From contig NZ_LNSG01000003.1 in assembly GCF_001468395.1 (NCBI RefSeq), positions 124,001 to 188,000 of the forward strand: a stretch of DNA of 64,000 nt. The letters are read 5' to 3'. Position numbers and translations under genes: made by a program. Origin of the DNA: Sphingopyxis sp. H073 (GTDB taxonomy: Bacteria; Pseudomonadota; Alphaproteobacteria; Sphingomonadales; Sphingomonadaceae). Under the pieces are notes generated by a model. It worked only from the letters and a program-made list of their open reading frames with translations. It had not been told where the DNA came from and did no database searches. Shown here in pieces: positions 53,661-62,206 of this stretch (the first letter of the stretch is position 1; each line of letters begins with the position of its first letter).

Positions 53661-54863
53661 ATGATCGCGCTGCTGGCCTGGCTCCTCGCCCTCCCCCCTC
53701 TGATCGCTCTTTCGATTTTCGTTCTTGAAACGCTGCTCGGCCTCGGGCGGCTTCGCGAAGCACCGCCACCTCCGGGGCAGCCGAAAACTGTCATAGTGAT
53801 GCCCGCGCACAATGAAGCCACGACGATCGGGTCGACTCTCGACCGGCTGCAACCAGCCCTCAGCCAAAATATTCGCCTGCTAGTCGTCGCTGACAATTGC
53901 ACCGACGACACGGCGAAAATCATCCAGTCGCGGGGTCATGCGGTGGTCGAGCGCCATGACCCGGAGAACCGGGGCAAGGGCTTTGCGCTGGCGTTCGGAC
54001 GCGACCATCTGCTCGCTTCTCGCGACGAGCGCACGCTCGAATGCGTCGTCGTCCTCGACGCCGATTGCGAGACCGACGCGGCATCGCTGTCGACGCTCAC
54101 GCGGACCTGTGTCGCGCGGCGCGTGACTGTCCAGAGCCGCAATATCCTCCGGGAAGCGAGCGATGCCCCCGCAAAGGTCCAGATGTCCAGTTTCGCGTTC
54201 TGGATCAAAAGCGTCGTCCGCCAGCGCGGCGGGATGCGTTTGGGTGGCGCGGCCCTGGTGACCGGGACCGGAACGGCCTATCCTTGGGCCCTGTTCAAGA
54301 CGCTTCCGCTGGCAACCGCGAACATCGTCGAGGACTTGGCGATTGGTATCCACCTGACGCGGAACCGGCAGGCGCCAATCTATCTGGACAGTGCCTCGGT
54401 CCGGAGCGCGGCCGCCGATGAGGCGGCGACGCTGAGCCAGCGCACGCGCTGGGAGCACGGCTTCCTCCAAACTGCCCGGACATTCGCTTTCAGCGCGATC
54501 CACGACGGCATCCTGTCGCGGAATCAAAAGCTGCTCCACCTCGGCCTTCACCTTCTCGTTCCACCCCTGACGTTGCTCCTGCTCGTATCGCTCACAGCGC
54601 TCGCAGCAACCGGCGTTCTGGCGTGGCTCGGCGGAGATTGGTCTGCCTTCGTCGCGCTGGCTGCCGCGATCCTGCTGGCAGCCGCCGCTATCCTGCTCAA
54701 TTGGGCGGTCGAGGGGCGGCGTTGGCTCAGCGCCCGCGCGATGCTCCAGCTGCCGCTCTACATGGTATGGAAGCTGCCGGTCTATCTCGGTTTCGTGCGC
54801 GGCAAGAGCGTCGGCTGGGTCAGGACCGAACGAACCGACGCGGGAACGGAACAGCGGCCTTGA
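53661..54863 (+). CDS. Glycosyltransferase family 2, membrane type
   Basis: A 400-aa GT-A transferase with an N-terminal anchor (LLAWLLALPPLIALSIFVLE), Rossmann start TVIVMPAHNEATTIGSTLDR, DXD-type VVLDADCE, the acidic base in NIVEDLAIG and a QRTRW motif of processive enzymes, then two or three C-terminal helices (LLHLGLHLLVPPLTLLLLVS). It resembles cellulose/hyaluronan-synthase-like enzymes that act at the membrane. It overlaps closely with the GT4 gene (1 base gap) and with the next GT2 gene (4-base overlap). Confidence 0.88.
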   Translation: MIALLAWLLALPPLIALSIFVLETLLGLGRLREAPPPPGQPKTVIVMPAHNEATTIGSTLDRLQPALSQNIRLLVVADNCTDDTAKIIQSRGHAVVERHDPENRGKGFALAFGRDHLLASRDERTLECVVVLDADCETDAASLSTLTRTCVARRVTVQSRNILREASDAPAKVQMSSFAFWIKSVVRQRGGMRLGGAALVTGTGTAYPWALFKTLPLATANIVEDLAIGIHLTRNRQAPIYLDSASVRSAAADEAATLSQRTRWEHGFLQTARTFAFSAIHDGILSRNQKLLHLGLHLLVPPLTLLLLVSLTALAATGVLAWLGGDWSAFVALAAAILLAAAAILLNWAVEGRRWLSARAMLQLPLYMVWKLPVYLGFVRGKSVGWVRTERTDAGTEQRP

Positions 54864-55882
54864 CCAAAATCCTGACCATCATCGTCAATTACCGCACCCC
54901 CGAACTGGCCGAAAAATGCCTTGCAGCGCTCGCCAGCGAACGATCGGGTGACGCCGGTCTCTCGGCCATCTTGGTCGATGGCAATTCTGGCGACGGGTCG
55001 GCGGAGCGGCTCGCCGGCTTTCTGGCGCTTACCGGGTTCGACGGATGGACCGACCTGCTTCCGCTCGATTTCAACGGCGGGTTCGGTTGGGCGAACAATC
55101 AGGCGATCCTCAGCCGCGGCACCGACCTTCCCGACTATATCTACCTCCTCAATCCCGACGCCGAGGTCACGCCTGGCGCCGTCGCGTCGCTCGCCACGGC
55201 GCTCGATACGCATCCCCGGGTCGCGGCCGTGGGTAGTCAGCTTATCGAACCCGACGGCGCCCCCGCCGCCTCGGCCTTTCGCTTCCCCTCCCCGGGCCGC
55301 GAGTTCGTGCGCGGATCGCAAACCTTTGCTCTGCATCGGCTGCTGGGCATTCCGCCGATCGTTCTGGCGCCGGGCGAGGCAGGTCCGGTCGGCTGGGTAA
55401 CCGGCGCCAGCGTAATGCTGCGCCGCGATGCGCTCGCCGCAACCGGCCTGTTCGACGACGGCTTCTTTCTCTATTTCGAGGAAGTCGAACTGATGCGACG
55501 CCTGACCCGCGGCGGCTGGCAGATATGGTGCGAACCACAAAGCCGAGTCCGCCATATTGGCGGCGCATCGACCGGCGTCGACGGGAAACAGGTACGAAAG
55601 CCGAAACCGGCCTATTGGTTCGCATCGCGCAACCGATACTTCACGCGCAGCGGTGGAGCCGCCTACGCCTGTCTCGCGAACCTTGCCTGGCTGTCCGGCT
55701 TCGCGCTGATCGGGGGCCCGCGCATGTTGCTGTCACGAACGGCACGTGCCAACGCAACTGCGGGGGAGACGCGGGGCATCATCCAGGAGGGCATCTGGCC
55801 CGCGGCACGGCATCGCAGGGCCTCGATCGCCAGAATTGGCTCGGCCTTTGGTCAATTGCCCCGCTGGGCGGAGGATAGTTGA
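54860..55882 (+). CDS. Glycosyltransferase family 2 (rhamnosyltransferase-like)
   Basis: A 340-aa GT-A enzyme: ILTIIVNYRTPELAEKCLAA, DGNSGDGSAERL, LLPLDFNGGFGWANNQAILS and the DXD region LLNPDAEVTPGAVASLATAL, then GWVTGASVMLRRDALAATGL and EEVELMRRLTRGGW. This pattern is that of rhamnosyl- and related transferases (RfbF/WbbL group). The start is TTG overlapping the upstream stop (TTGA), so translation is coupled. Donor unknown. Confidence 0.88.
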   Translation: MTKILTIIVNYRTPELAEKCLAALASERSGDAGLSAILVDGNSGDGSAERLAGFLALTGFDGWTDLLPLDFNGGFGWANNQAILSRGTDLPDYIYLLNPDAEVTPGAVASLATALDTHPRVAAVGSQLIEPDGAPAASAFRFPSPGREFVRGSQTFALHRLLGIPPIVLAPGEAGPVGWVTGASVMLRRDALAATGLFDDGFFLYFEEVELMRRLTRGGWQIWCEPQSRVRHIGGASTGVDGKQVRKPKPAYWFASRNRYFTRSGGAAYACLANLAWLSGFALIGGPRMLLSRTARANATAGETRGIIQEGIWPAARHRRASIARIGSAFGQLPRWAEDS

Positions 55883-56001
55883 CCGATCCGGAATATCGCC
55901 CGCGGACGTATCGAAACGCAGAAAGTCCAAAGCAATCATCGCTAATCGAGTGAGCGCATGACAAGAAGATTCCTGAGCCCCTCTCTGTGGATACTACCTG
56001 C

Positions 56002-57000
56002 ATGACGTCGCGACACAAACTCGGAATCGTGGTGATCGGACGCAACGAGGGCGAACGCCTCAAGGCCTGTCTGGCGAAGCTGCCTAACGGGCCCACCACC
56101 GTATATGTCGATTCCGGATCGCAAGACGGCAGCGTGGAGTTCGCGCGGGGACGGGGAATCGACGCGTTTTCGCTGACGTCAGACAAGCCGTTCACGGCTG
56201 CACGCGGACGCAACGCCGGTATCTGTCACCTGTTGGAACGGCACCCCGATCTTGAGTTCATCCAGACCGTCGACGGCGACTGCCTGATCGATGATCACTG
56301 GCTTGAAAAGGGCGTCGCCGCGCTGGAGGCGCATCCCACGGCAGGGGTCGTCTTCGGAAGCCTCCGCGAAGTGAACCCCGAAGGCAGCCTGTACAATTAC
56401 CTGTGCGACAGATCGTGGAACGCACCCGTCGGCGAGGCCGAAAGCTGCGGCGGCATCGCGATGCACCGGGTTGCCGCGATCCGGCCGGCGGGCGGCTTTG
56501 ACGAAACGCTGATCGCCGGAGAAGAATCCGACCTTTGCCTGAAGATCAGGAAGGCCGGCTGGTCTGTGCTGAGCGTCGACGCAGAAATGGGCCTTCACGA
56601 TGCCGCGATATTCGAATTCTGGCAATGGCGACGCCGGATGCGGAGGACGGGCTATGCCTACGCCGAACATGTCGCGCGAAACGGCAAAGAAAGCCTGCCG
56701 AGCTGGAAGAGAGAGGTGCTCAGATTTTCTTTCTGGGGCTTGGCCCTCCCCCTGTTCATCGTGTTCGCCGCCTTCTCCCTGTTCTTCGCCAACAGGTCGT
56801 TGTTGTGGTTGGCGGCACCCCTTTCGCTGTACCTCCTTCAATTCTTCAGGATATGGAGGCGCGAGAGGGGGAAGAGCCGATATGCGATCCGGATCGCGCT
56901 GCTGACGGTGTACGAGAAATTTGCCGAGTTGGCGGGCGCTTTTCAATTCTTGACGAAACCGTTCGCCGGCAAGCGATCGAAGATCATCGAATATAAGTAG
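56002..57000 (+). CDS. Glycosyltransferase family 2
   Basis: A 332-aa GT-A transferase: LGIVVIGRNEGERLKACLAK, VYVDSGSQDGSVEFARGRG, DXD in IQTVDGDCLIDDHW, and acidic ED in GEESDLCLKIRKAGW, followed by C-terminal helices (SFWGLALPLFIVFAAFSLFF, LLWLAAPLSLYLLQF) and a juxtamembrane basic tail. The ATG is used; an in-frame GTG lies 15 bases upstream and neither has a strong ribosome site. A 119-base gap separates it from the previous GT2. It is convergent with the acyltransferase gene. Confidence 0.85.
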   Translation: MTSRHKLGIVVIGRNEGERLKACLAKLPNGPTTVYVDSGSQDGSVEFARGRGIDAFSLTSDKPFTAARGRNAGICHLLERHPDLEFIQTVDGDCLIDDHWLEKGVAALEAHPTAGVVFGSLREVNPEGSLYNYLCDRSWNAPVGEAESCGGIAMHRVAAIRPAGGFDETLIAGEESDLCLKIRKAGWSVLSVDAEMGLHDAAIFEFWQWRRRMRRTGYAYAEHVARNGKESLPSWKREVLRFSFWGLALPLFIVFAAFSLFFANRSLLWLAAPLSLYLLQFFRIWRRERGKSRYAIRIALLTVYEKFAELAGAFQFLTKPFAGKRSKIIEYK

Positions 57001-57039
57001 AGCCGCGCCGCCGCGATCCGTCGCCGCGCGTAAGCTTGC

Positions 57040-57597
57040 TCAGTTTTCGGGCACGAGCCGACCCGGATTTCCGACCACGACGCCATAGGCGGGGACATCC
57101 TTCAGCACCACCGCATTCGCCCCGACGCGCGCATGGTCGCCGATCGTGACCGGCCCTATGATCTTCGCGCCCGCGCCGATGTCGACATGGCCGCCGATCG
57201 TGGGAATGCCCCGGTCGTTCGCCCCGATCGTCACTTGCTGAAAGATCAGGCAATTGCACCCGATCTCGGCGCCGGGGTGGAGGACGATGCCGTTGGGATG
57301 CGGGATCAACAGACCACCACCGATCCGGCTGTTGATCGGAATGTCCGCGCCGGTCACGGCCGACCAGAAGCGATGCCGCAGGACCGCCAGCTTGCGCGCG
57401 AAGGGCGCCAGGATACCCCGTGCGTCCTGATAGCGCCGGATGCTGGCCAGCAGCGCCCGGGGCGGATCCCATGCGCCCGCTGCCTTGCGCTCGCGCGACC
57501 AGTCAGGGTCGGACGCCGATATTGCCGGCTGGCCTTCGGGATCGAGGATCGCCATGGGATATCGCTGTTCCTTCGAAATGCTGTCCGTCGGCGCCAT
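57040..57597 (-). CDS. Hexapeptide-repeat acyltransferase (serine acetyltransferase-like)
   Basis: A 185-aa left-handed beta-helix transferase. Hexapeptide turns run from about residue 90 (IPINSRIGGGLLIPHPNGIV, GCNCLIFQQVTIGANDRGIP, IGGHVDIGAGAKIIGPVTIG), with the catalytic His in HPNGIVLHP. It resembles CysE-like acetyltransferases found in EPS clusters, where they add acetyl groups to sugars. The ATG at 57597 is used; ATG 57555 is another option with a more distant AGGA. Last gene of the TPR-initiating transferase-TagA-acyltransferase series. Confidence 0.82.
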   Translation of the reverse strand: MAPTDSISKEQRYPMAILDPEGQPAISASDPDWSRERKAAGAWDPPRALLASIRRYQDARGILAPFARKLAVLRHRFWSAVTGADIPINSRIGGGLLIPHPNGIVLHPGAEIGCNCLIFQQVTIGANDRGIPTIGGHVDIGAGAKIIGPVTIGDHARVGANAVVLKDVPAYGVVVGNPGRLVPEN

Positions 57598-57603
57598 CAG
57601 GGT

Positions 57604-58362
57604 CTAATGCCTGCGCCCGCGCCACGCCAAGGCGAAAATACGCGGGCCGGTGACCAGGTAACGCTTCCACAGGCGCCTCGGTTCGCTGAGCAGGCGGAAC
57701 GCCCATTCAAGATGGAGGTGCTGCACCCAGATGGGGGCTCGCCGTTTGCGGTCGACGAGGAATTCGATCGAGGCCCCGATGCACAGTCCGATACCGCGGC
57801 CACGCGGGTCGGCCTTGCATTTCGCAGCGACAATCTCGCTTTGCGGCGAGCCGATCGCGAAAAAGGTGAAATCGGCGCGTTCGCGCGCTACGAAATCGAC
57901 GATCGCATCGATGGCCCGTTCGTTGCGGAGCACGCCCATCGGCGGAAGATGCTGGACGATTTCAAGGTCCGCGAAGCGCTCGCCAAGTTCGGCCATCATC
58001 GCCTCGTCACCGCCGACGAGAGCGATCTTTCGACCGGCGAGCCATCGGTTGCGAAACAGATAGGCCGTAAGGTCGCTGCCCGTCACGACATCGAGCCGGA
58101 TCCCGCGGAAGCGCGCCAGAAGCTGGAGAATACGGCTATCGCACAGGCGCATCGCCGCGTTGTCATAAGCCCCCTCCAACCGTCCGGTCGTCGCGTTTCG
58201 GTGCCTGGGATTGAGCAGCAGGACGTGGTCGACGTTGGGCGTGACGACATAGGAAAAGCAATCGCGGCCCGCGAGCTCGACAAGCTCGCGCGCAACCTGT
58301 TCATAAGACGATCCGGTAAATTCGATGCCGAGAAACCGAACACCGTCTGCGTCAGTAGGCAT
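57604..58362 (-). CDS. WecB/TagA/CpsF-family glycosyltransferase
   Basis: GT26-type enzyme of 252 aa that adds a sugar (ManNAcA, ManNAc or a related unit in known members) to the lipid-linked acceptor. Marks are SYVVTPNVDHVLLLNPRHRN, RLDVVTGSDLTAYL, and IGSPQSEIVAAKCKADPRGR with GIGLCIGASIEFLVDRKRRA near the C-terminus. Its start overlaps the initiating transferase by 11 bases; GGGACAAGA precedes the ATG. It likely adds the second sugar. Confidence 0.9.
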   Translation of the reverse strand: MPTDADGVRFLGIEFTGSSYEQVARELVELAGRDCFSYVVTPNVDHVLLLNPRHRNATTGRLEGAYDNAAMRLCDSRILQLLARFRGIRLDVVTGSDLTAYLFRNRWLAGRKIALVGGDEAMMAELGERFADLEIVQHLPPMGVLRNERAIDAIVDFVARERADFTFFAIGSPQSEIVAAKCKADPRGRGIGLCIGASIEFLVDRKRRAPIWVQHLHLEWAFRLLSEPRRLWKRYLVTGPRIFALAWRGRRH

Positions 58363-59803
58363 TCTTGTCCCAGACCAGCTTGAACAGGGTTTCGATCATG
58401 ATCCTGAGGTCGAGCAGCGGCGACCAGTTCTCGATATAATAGATGTCATATTCGACCCGCTTCCGCGCCCGATCGGTGGTCGCGATCTCGCCGCGCAATC
58501 CGCGGATCTGCGCAAGGCCGGTGATCCCCGGCTTGACGCGATGCCGCGCCGTATAGCCCCGGACGGCGTCGAAATAATATTTGTCGCCGACGCGCATCAT
58601 CGTCGCGTGCGGGCGCGGCCCGACCAGCGACATATCGCCGCGCAGGACGTTGAACAGCTGCGGCAATTCGTCGATGCTGGTGCGGCGGATGATCCGCCCG
58701 ACCCGGGTGACGCGGGGGTCGTCCTTCTGCGTCCGCGCCGCGCCGCTGACGTCCTGCCGGTCGACATACATCGAGCGGAATTTCAGCACCGAAATCTCGT
58801 TGTTGTTGAAACCGAAACGCTTCTGCCGGAACAGGATCGGCCCCTTGCTTTCGAGGCGGATCGCCAGCGCCGTGAGCAGCAGGAGCGGCGATAGCAGGAG
58901 CACGGCGATCAGCGCGATGCCGCGGTCCATGACCTCCTTGAGAATGCCGTCGACGTCGCGGACGGGCTGTTGCCAGATCGTGAAGACGGGGATCGAGCCG
59001 AGGAAGTTGATCCGGTATCCCGCCTTGAGTTCGAGCGCTTCGGTAGGCAGAACACAGATGTCGATCGACGCGGCGCTCAGCGTCTCGGCGATATAGGCCA
59101 GCCGGTCCTGCTTGATCTCGGGCAACGCGAGGATGACCTGATCGAGATCACCGTCGCGCGCAAGGTCAAGAAGCGCTTCGAAACCGCCGAGATAGGGCAG
59201 TTCCTCGACATCGTTCTTCGTACGGCTGCGATCATCGGCGTAGCCGATGATCCGCAAATGCGGCAGGCGCTGGATTTCGAGAAGTTCCAGCACCTTGTCG
59301 ATCGTCGCCTTGCCCGACGCGTAAAGCGCGACCCGCTGCCCGACGACGCCCTTTTCCATCAGGTTCCAGATCAGCTTCCGAAAAACGATGCGACTCACGA
59401 AGAGCGCAATCATGCTGAAACCGATGAAGTAAAGCGCGAACCCCCGCGAGAATTCACGCATCATCTCGAGCTGGAAAATCACCAGGCTGGTAAGCGCCGA
59501 CGCGAGCAGGAAGTCCGCGATGGCACTCCCCCCTACATCCTCGCCCTGCCCTCGGAAGACCGTATAGCCATCGCGCGAGATGCGGATGAGGAAATAGTTG
59601 ATGCACATGATGATCGCGCCGGTGCTGTGCAGACGCGCGTCGTAATAGTAGCCGATCGTCAGATCATAGACCACGACCGTCAGGAGATAGGCGCAGAAGA
59701 AGCAGGCCACATCGTTCGCGACGCCGAGCGACCGCAACACATTCGACGTGAAACGGATATGACCGCTGCTACGCCGCGGGACGGGCTTCAGCTTCCCGTG
59801 CAT
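58352..59803 (-). CDS. Undecaprenyl-phosphate sugar-1-phosphate transferase
   Basis: Initiates polymer synthesis by moving a sugar-1-phosphate to undecaprenyl phosphate. The 483-aa product has four N-terminal helices, a CoA-binding-like middle (VALYASGKATIDKVLEL), a fifth helix (IALIAVLLLSPLLLLTALAI) and the catalytic bacterial-transferase domain: GPILFRQKRFGFNNNEISVL, KFRSM, RRTSIDELPQLFNVLRGDMS, GPRPH, KPGITGLAQIRGLRG. The ATG follows GGGGGG. It overlaps the TPR gene by 16 bases and the TagA-like gene by 11. Glucose or galactose is the likely first sugar, unproven. Confidence 0.92.
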   Translation of the reverse strand: MHGKLKPVPRRSSGHIRFTSNVLRSLGVANDVACFFCAYLLTVVVYDLTIGYYYDARLHSTGAIIMCINYFLIRISRDGYTVFRGQGEDVGGSAIADFLLASALTSLVIFQLEMMREFSRGFALYFIGFSMIALFVSRIVFRKLIWNLMEKGVVGQRVALYASGKATIDKVLELLEIQRLPHLRIIGYADDRSRTKNDVEELPYLGGFEALLDLARDGDLDQVILALPEIKQDRLAYIAETLSAASIDICVLPTEALELKAGYRINFLGSIPVFTIWQQPVRDVDGILKEVMDRGIALIAVLLLSPLLLLTALAIRLESKGPILFRQKRFGFNNNEISVLKFRSMYVDRQDVSGAARTQKDDPRVTRVGRIIRRTSIDELPQLFNVLRGDMSLVGPRPHATMMRVGDKYYFDAVRGYTARHRVKPGITGLAQIRGLRGEIATTDRARKRVEYDIYYIENWSPLLDLRIMIETLFKLVWDKNAY

Positions 59804-61404
59804 ACGCCCCCCGAGGTCGCACATATTTTTTCGGGGCTGATGCGCGCGAACAGGCCGCGCCGCCGCGGCGTGCCCGGCGGGTCGTCGACGAGGAAGGATA
59901 CGCGCGCGCGGGCAAGGCCGGCCTCGGCCTTCGCCGCACATAGCGCGTCGCCATATTGCGAACAGGTCCGCGAGTAGACGGCCCAGGCGCGAACCGAAGA
60001 GGGTTTCGCGATCGCAACATCCTGGTCGAGCGTCACCGCCCGCTGCCGGTCGCCGACGCGGAGCAGGAAGGCGCGATAAGCGTCGGCGAGTTCCAAGCTT
60101 TGCGGCAGAAAATCCATGCCGCGCTCGAAGGTCTGCCGCGCCCGGATGTCCTGCCCCTTGGCGATATAAGCGCGGGCCAGTTCGACATAGCCAAGGTAGT
60201 TTTCCGGAGAGTCCGAAACAACGACGTTCGCGTCCTCGATCGCCCGATCGAGGTTCCGTTCCCAAAGGCTCCGGGCTGCCCTCACCAGGAGGGCGTCCTC
60301 GTTTCGCGCGTCGGCCGCGAGCACCCTGCTCGCCAGCTCATAGGCATTTTTCTTGTCCCCCTGCGCCAGCAAGATCCTGGCCATTAGCGCCTGGCCCTCA
60401 AGGACATGCTCGTCGAAGAGTCTCGAAATCAGGCGCTTCGCTTTATCGGATTCCCCCGCGTCAAGATAGAAGCGCGCCAATATTATCTGCTGGGCCCGCG
60501 TTCCGCTCCCCGAAATATATTGGAGTTGCGCATCGGAAAGCGGGCGGCGATCATATTCCCGCCACAGCTGAACGAGCCTTGCGAGAAGCTCCCGATCATT
60601 GGGTGACCTGCCCATAGCCTTGACAATCTCGCTCCGCGCGGCCGCGATTTCGCCTGTCTTGTAAAGCAGATTGGCATAGTCGAGCACAAAATCTTCATTA
60701 TAATCCATCGTCTTCAATATGTCGGGGAGGATCGCCTTCATCCGCTTCCCGTCGCCCTGCAACCGGTAGATCTCAAGCCGCGTGACGTTGAGCGCGGGCG
60801 TCGTACTGCCGCTGGCGATCGCCTCATCTACGGCTTTCAGCGCGACATCCGTTTTCCCGTCCAGAGCATCGAGGCGCGCGAGCAGGATGATACCTCCTTC
60901 ATCCCTGGCATTGAGCGCGAGAATATCCGACGCCATCTTCCGCGCGTCGGCCGGGCGCCCATCGTCGATCGCGATAAAGCCCTTGACCAACATGGCCTGG
61001 GTCGCACCCGGCATAAGCAGCAACAGCCGGTCGGCCGCGTCATTGGCCTCGCGAACGCGTCCCGTCTGCAGGCCAAGTTCGGCGATCGCCTGAAGAATTT
61101 CCGGATTGTCGGCCTGCAGGTCGAGCGCCATCGAATAGGCATTGAAGGCGCTCGTCAGCTGTTGCGCCCGCAATTCGATCCGCCCCAGCAGGATATAATA
61201 GTCCGCGACGTCGTCCCGCTCGGCAATCGCCTCGCGGATCGATTTGCGCGCCGCCTCGACGTCGCCGGCCGCCAGCTGGCTTTCGGCGATAGCGGCGTTT
61301 TCGGCGGCGCGTTGCGCCGAATCGGCACACCCCGATGCGACCGCCAGCCACAGGGCGAGCGGCAGCATCCGCATTGCGAGCCGAAAAGTCGGGAGAAGTG
61401 CCAA
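59788..61404 (-). CDS. TPR-repeat lipoprotein of the EPS/sorting locus
   Basis: A 538-aa lipoprotein with signal LPLALWLAVASGC and about ten tetratricopeptide units across the rest (for example AAIAESQLAAGDVEAARKSI, YYILLGRIELRAQQLTSAFN, LGYVELARAYIAKGQDIRAR). It resembles the PrsT/TPR lipoprotein group that accompanies exosortase-EPS loci and may scaffold the export complex, like the AlgK/PgaA TPR parts. A TTG start has AAGG seven bases upstream; ATG 61374 is another option. First gene of the minus-strand series. Confidence 0.82.
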   Translation of the reverse strand: MALLPTFRLAMRMLPLALWLAVASGCADSAQRAAENAAIAESQLAAGDVEAARKSIREAIAERDDVADYYILLGRIELRAQQLTSAFNAYSMALDLQADNPEILQAIAELGLQTGRVREANDAADRLLLLMPGATQAMLVKGFIAIDDGRPADARKMASDILALNARDEGGIILLARLDALDGKTDVALKAVDEAIASGSTTPALNVTRLEIYRLQGDGKRMKAILPDILKTMDYNEDFVLDYANLLYKTGEIAAARSEIVKAMGRSPNDRELLARLVQLWREYDRRPLSDAQLQYISGSGTRAQQIILARFYLDAGESDKAKRLISRLFDEHVLEGQALMARILLAQGDKKNAYELASRVLAADARNEDALLVRAARSLWERNLDRAIEDANVVVSDSPENYLGYVELARAYIAKGQDIRARQTFERGMDFLPQSLELADAYRAFLLRVGDRQRAVTLDQDVAIAKPSSVRAWAVYSRTCSQYGDALCAAKAEAGLARARVSFLVDDPPGTPRRRGLFARISPEKICATSGGVCTGS

Positions 61405-61525
61405 GCCGCTGCCTTATGTTAACATATGAAGCCGGTCGTTGTTACGAACGCTTCTGGATAGGCCGTTGATATCGCTGTTGGGTTAATGCGGTTGACTTTT
61501 CCCGGCAAGTAGGTCCAATCGATCC

Positions 61526-61543
61526 AACCGCTTAAGAGCGGTG
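61526..61543. promoter_or_regulatory. Inverted repeat AACCGC-N6-GCGGTG before the Wza-type gene
   Basis: AACCGC-TTAAGA-GCGGTG lies in the 160-bp gap between the TPR gene and the export gene, about 22 bases before the GTG start. It matches the core of the site at 44552-44571. It may be a regulator site or a 5'-UTR hairpin. Confidence 0.4.
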
Positions 61544-61564
61544 TATTTCCATTAGAGGTGATCC

Positions 61565-62206
61565 GTGAACAGAGCGACCGCGGTGCTGTTTATAGGCCTG
61601 GCGGCCGGTTTTGTCACAACGGCTGCGGCGCAGCCATCGCTGCCCGTCGCGATTCAGTCGACCCCGGCGGCCGGCGCCTCGCCCGCAGCCTCCCCGCTTC
61701 CGGTTTACCGTATCAACCCGGGTGACGAGCTGGAGATCAACGTCTGGCGCGAGGATCAGCTCCAGCGCGTCGTCAAGGTTTTGCCCGACGGTTCACTGAG
61801 CTTTCCGCTCGTCGGATCGATCCAAGGCGCGGGCCGGACCCCCGTGGAGATCGAACGCATCATATCCGCCGCGCTCACCAACAAATATGTCGACGGCAAG
61901 GTGCCGGACGTCACCGTTGCAGTGCGCAGCCCGTCGGGACTCCAATTTTCGGTCATCGGTAAAGTCAAAGGTCCGGGCATCTTCACGCCCGGACGCTATG
62001 TCACGCTGCTCGAGGCGTTGAGCTTCGCCGGCGGCGCGGACGAGTTCGCAAGCCTCGACAACATCGTCATCGTCCGCAAGTCGGGCGCGGGGCTGGTGTC
62101 GATCCCGGCGCGGCTCGGCGGGATCCTGCGCAGCAAGTCGGTGAGCAGCGAAGCGGTGAAGAATATCCCGATCATCGAAAGCGGCGACACGGTCATCGTG
62201 CCATGA
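61565..62206 (+). CDS. Wza-type polysaccharide export protein
   Basis: A 213-aa export protein with a signal peptide (AVLFIGLAAGFVTTAAAQ), a poly-export domain (VYRINPGDELEINVWREDQL-QRVVKVLPDGSLSFPLVGSI) and one SLBB domain (QFSVIGKVKGPGIFTPGRYV). It is shorter than Wza and lacks the C-terminal amphipathic helix, so it may rely on the separate barrel protein encoded next. GTG start with AGAGGTG ahead. Its stop overlaps the barrel gene (ATGA). It forms the outer end of the export path. Confidence 0.9.
   Translation: MNRATAVLFIGLAAGFVTTAAAQPSLPVAIQSTPAAGASPAASPLPVYRINPGDELEINVWREDQLQRVVKVLPDGSLSFPLVGSIQGAGRTPVEIERIISAALTNKYVDGKVPDVTVAVRSPSGLQFSVIGKVKGPGIFTPGRYVTLLEALSFAGGADEFASLDNIVIVRKSGAGLVSIPARLGGILRSKSVSSEAVKNIPIIESGDTVIVP

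Noticed and set aside
61493-61522. TTGACT as promoter of the Wza-type gene
   Set aside because: No acceptable -10 element at 16-19 bases, so I do not list it as a promoter.
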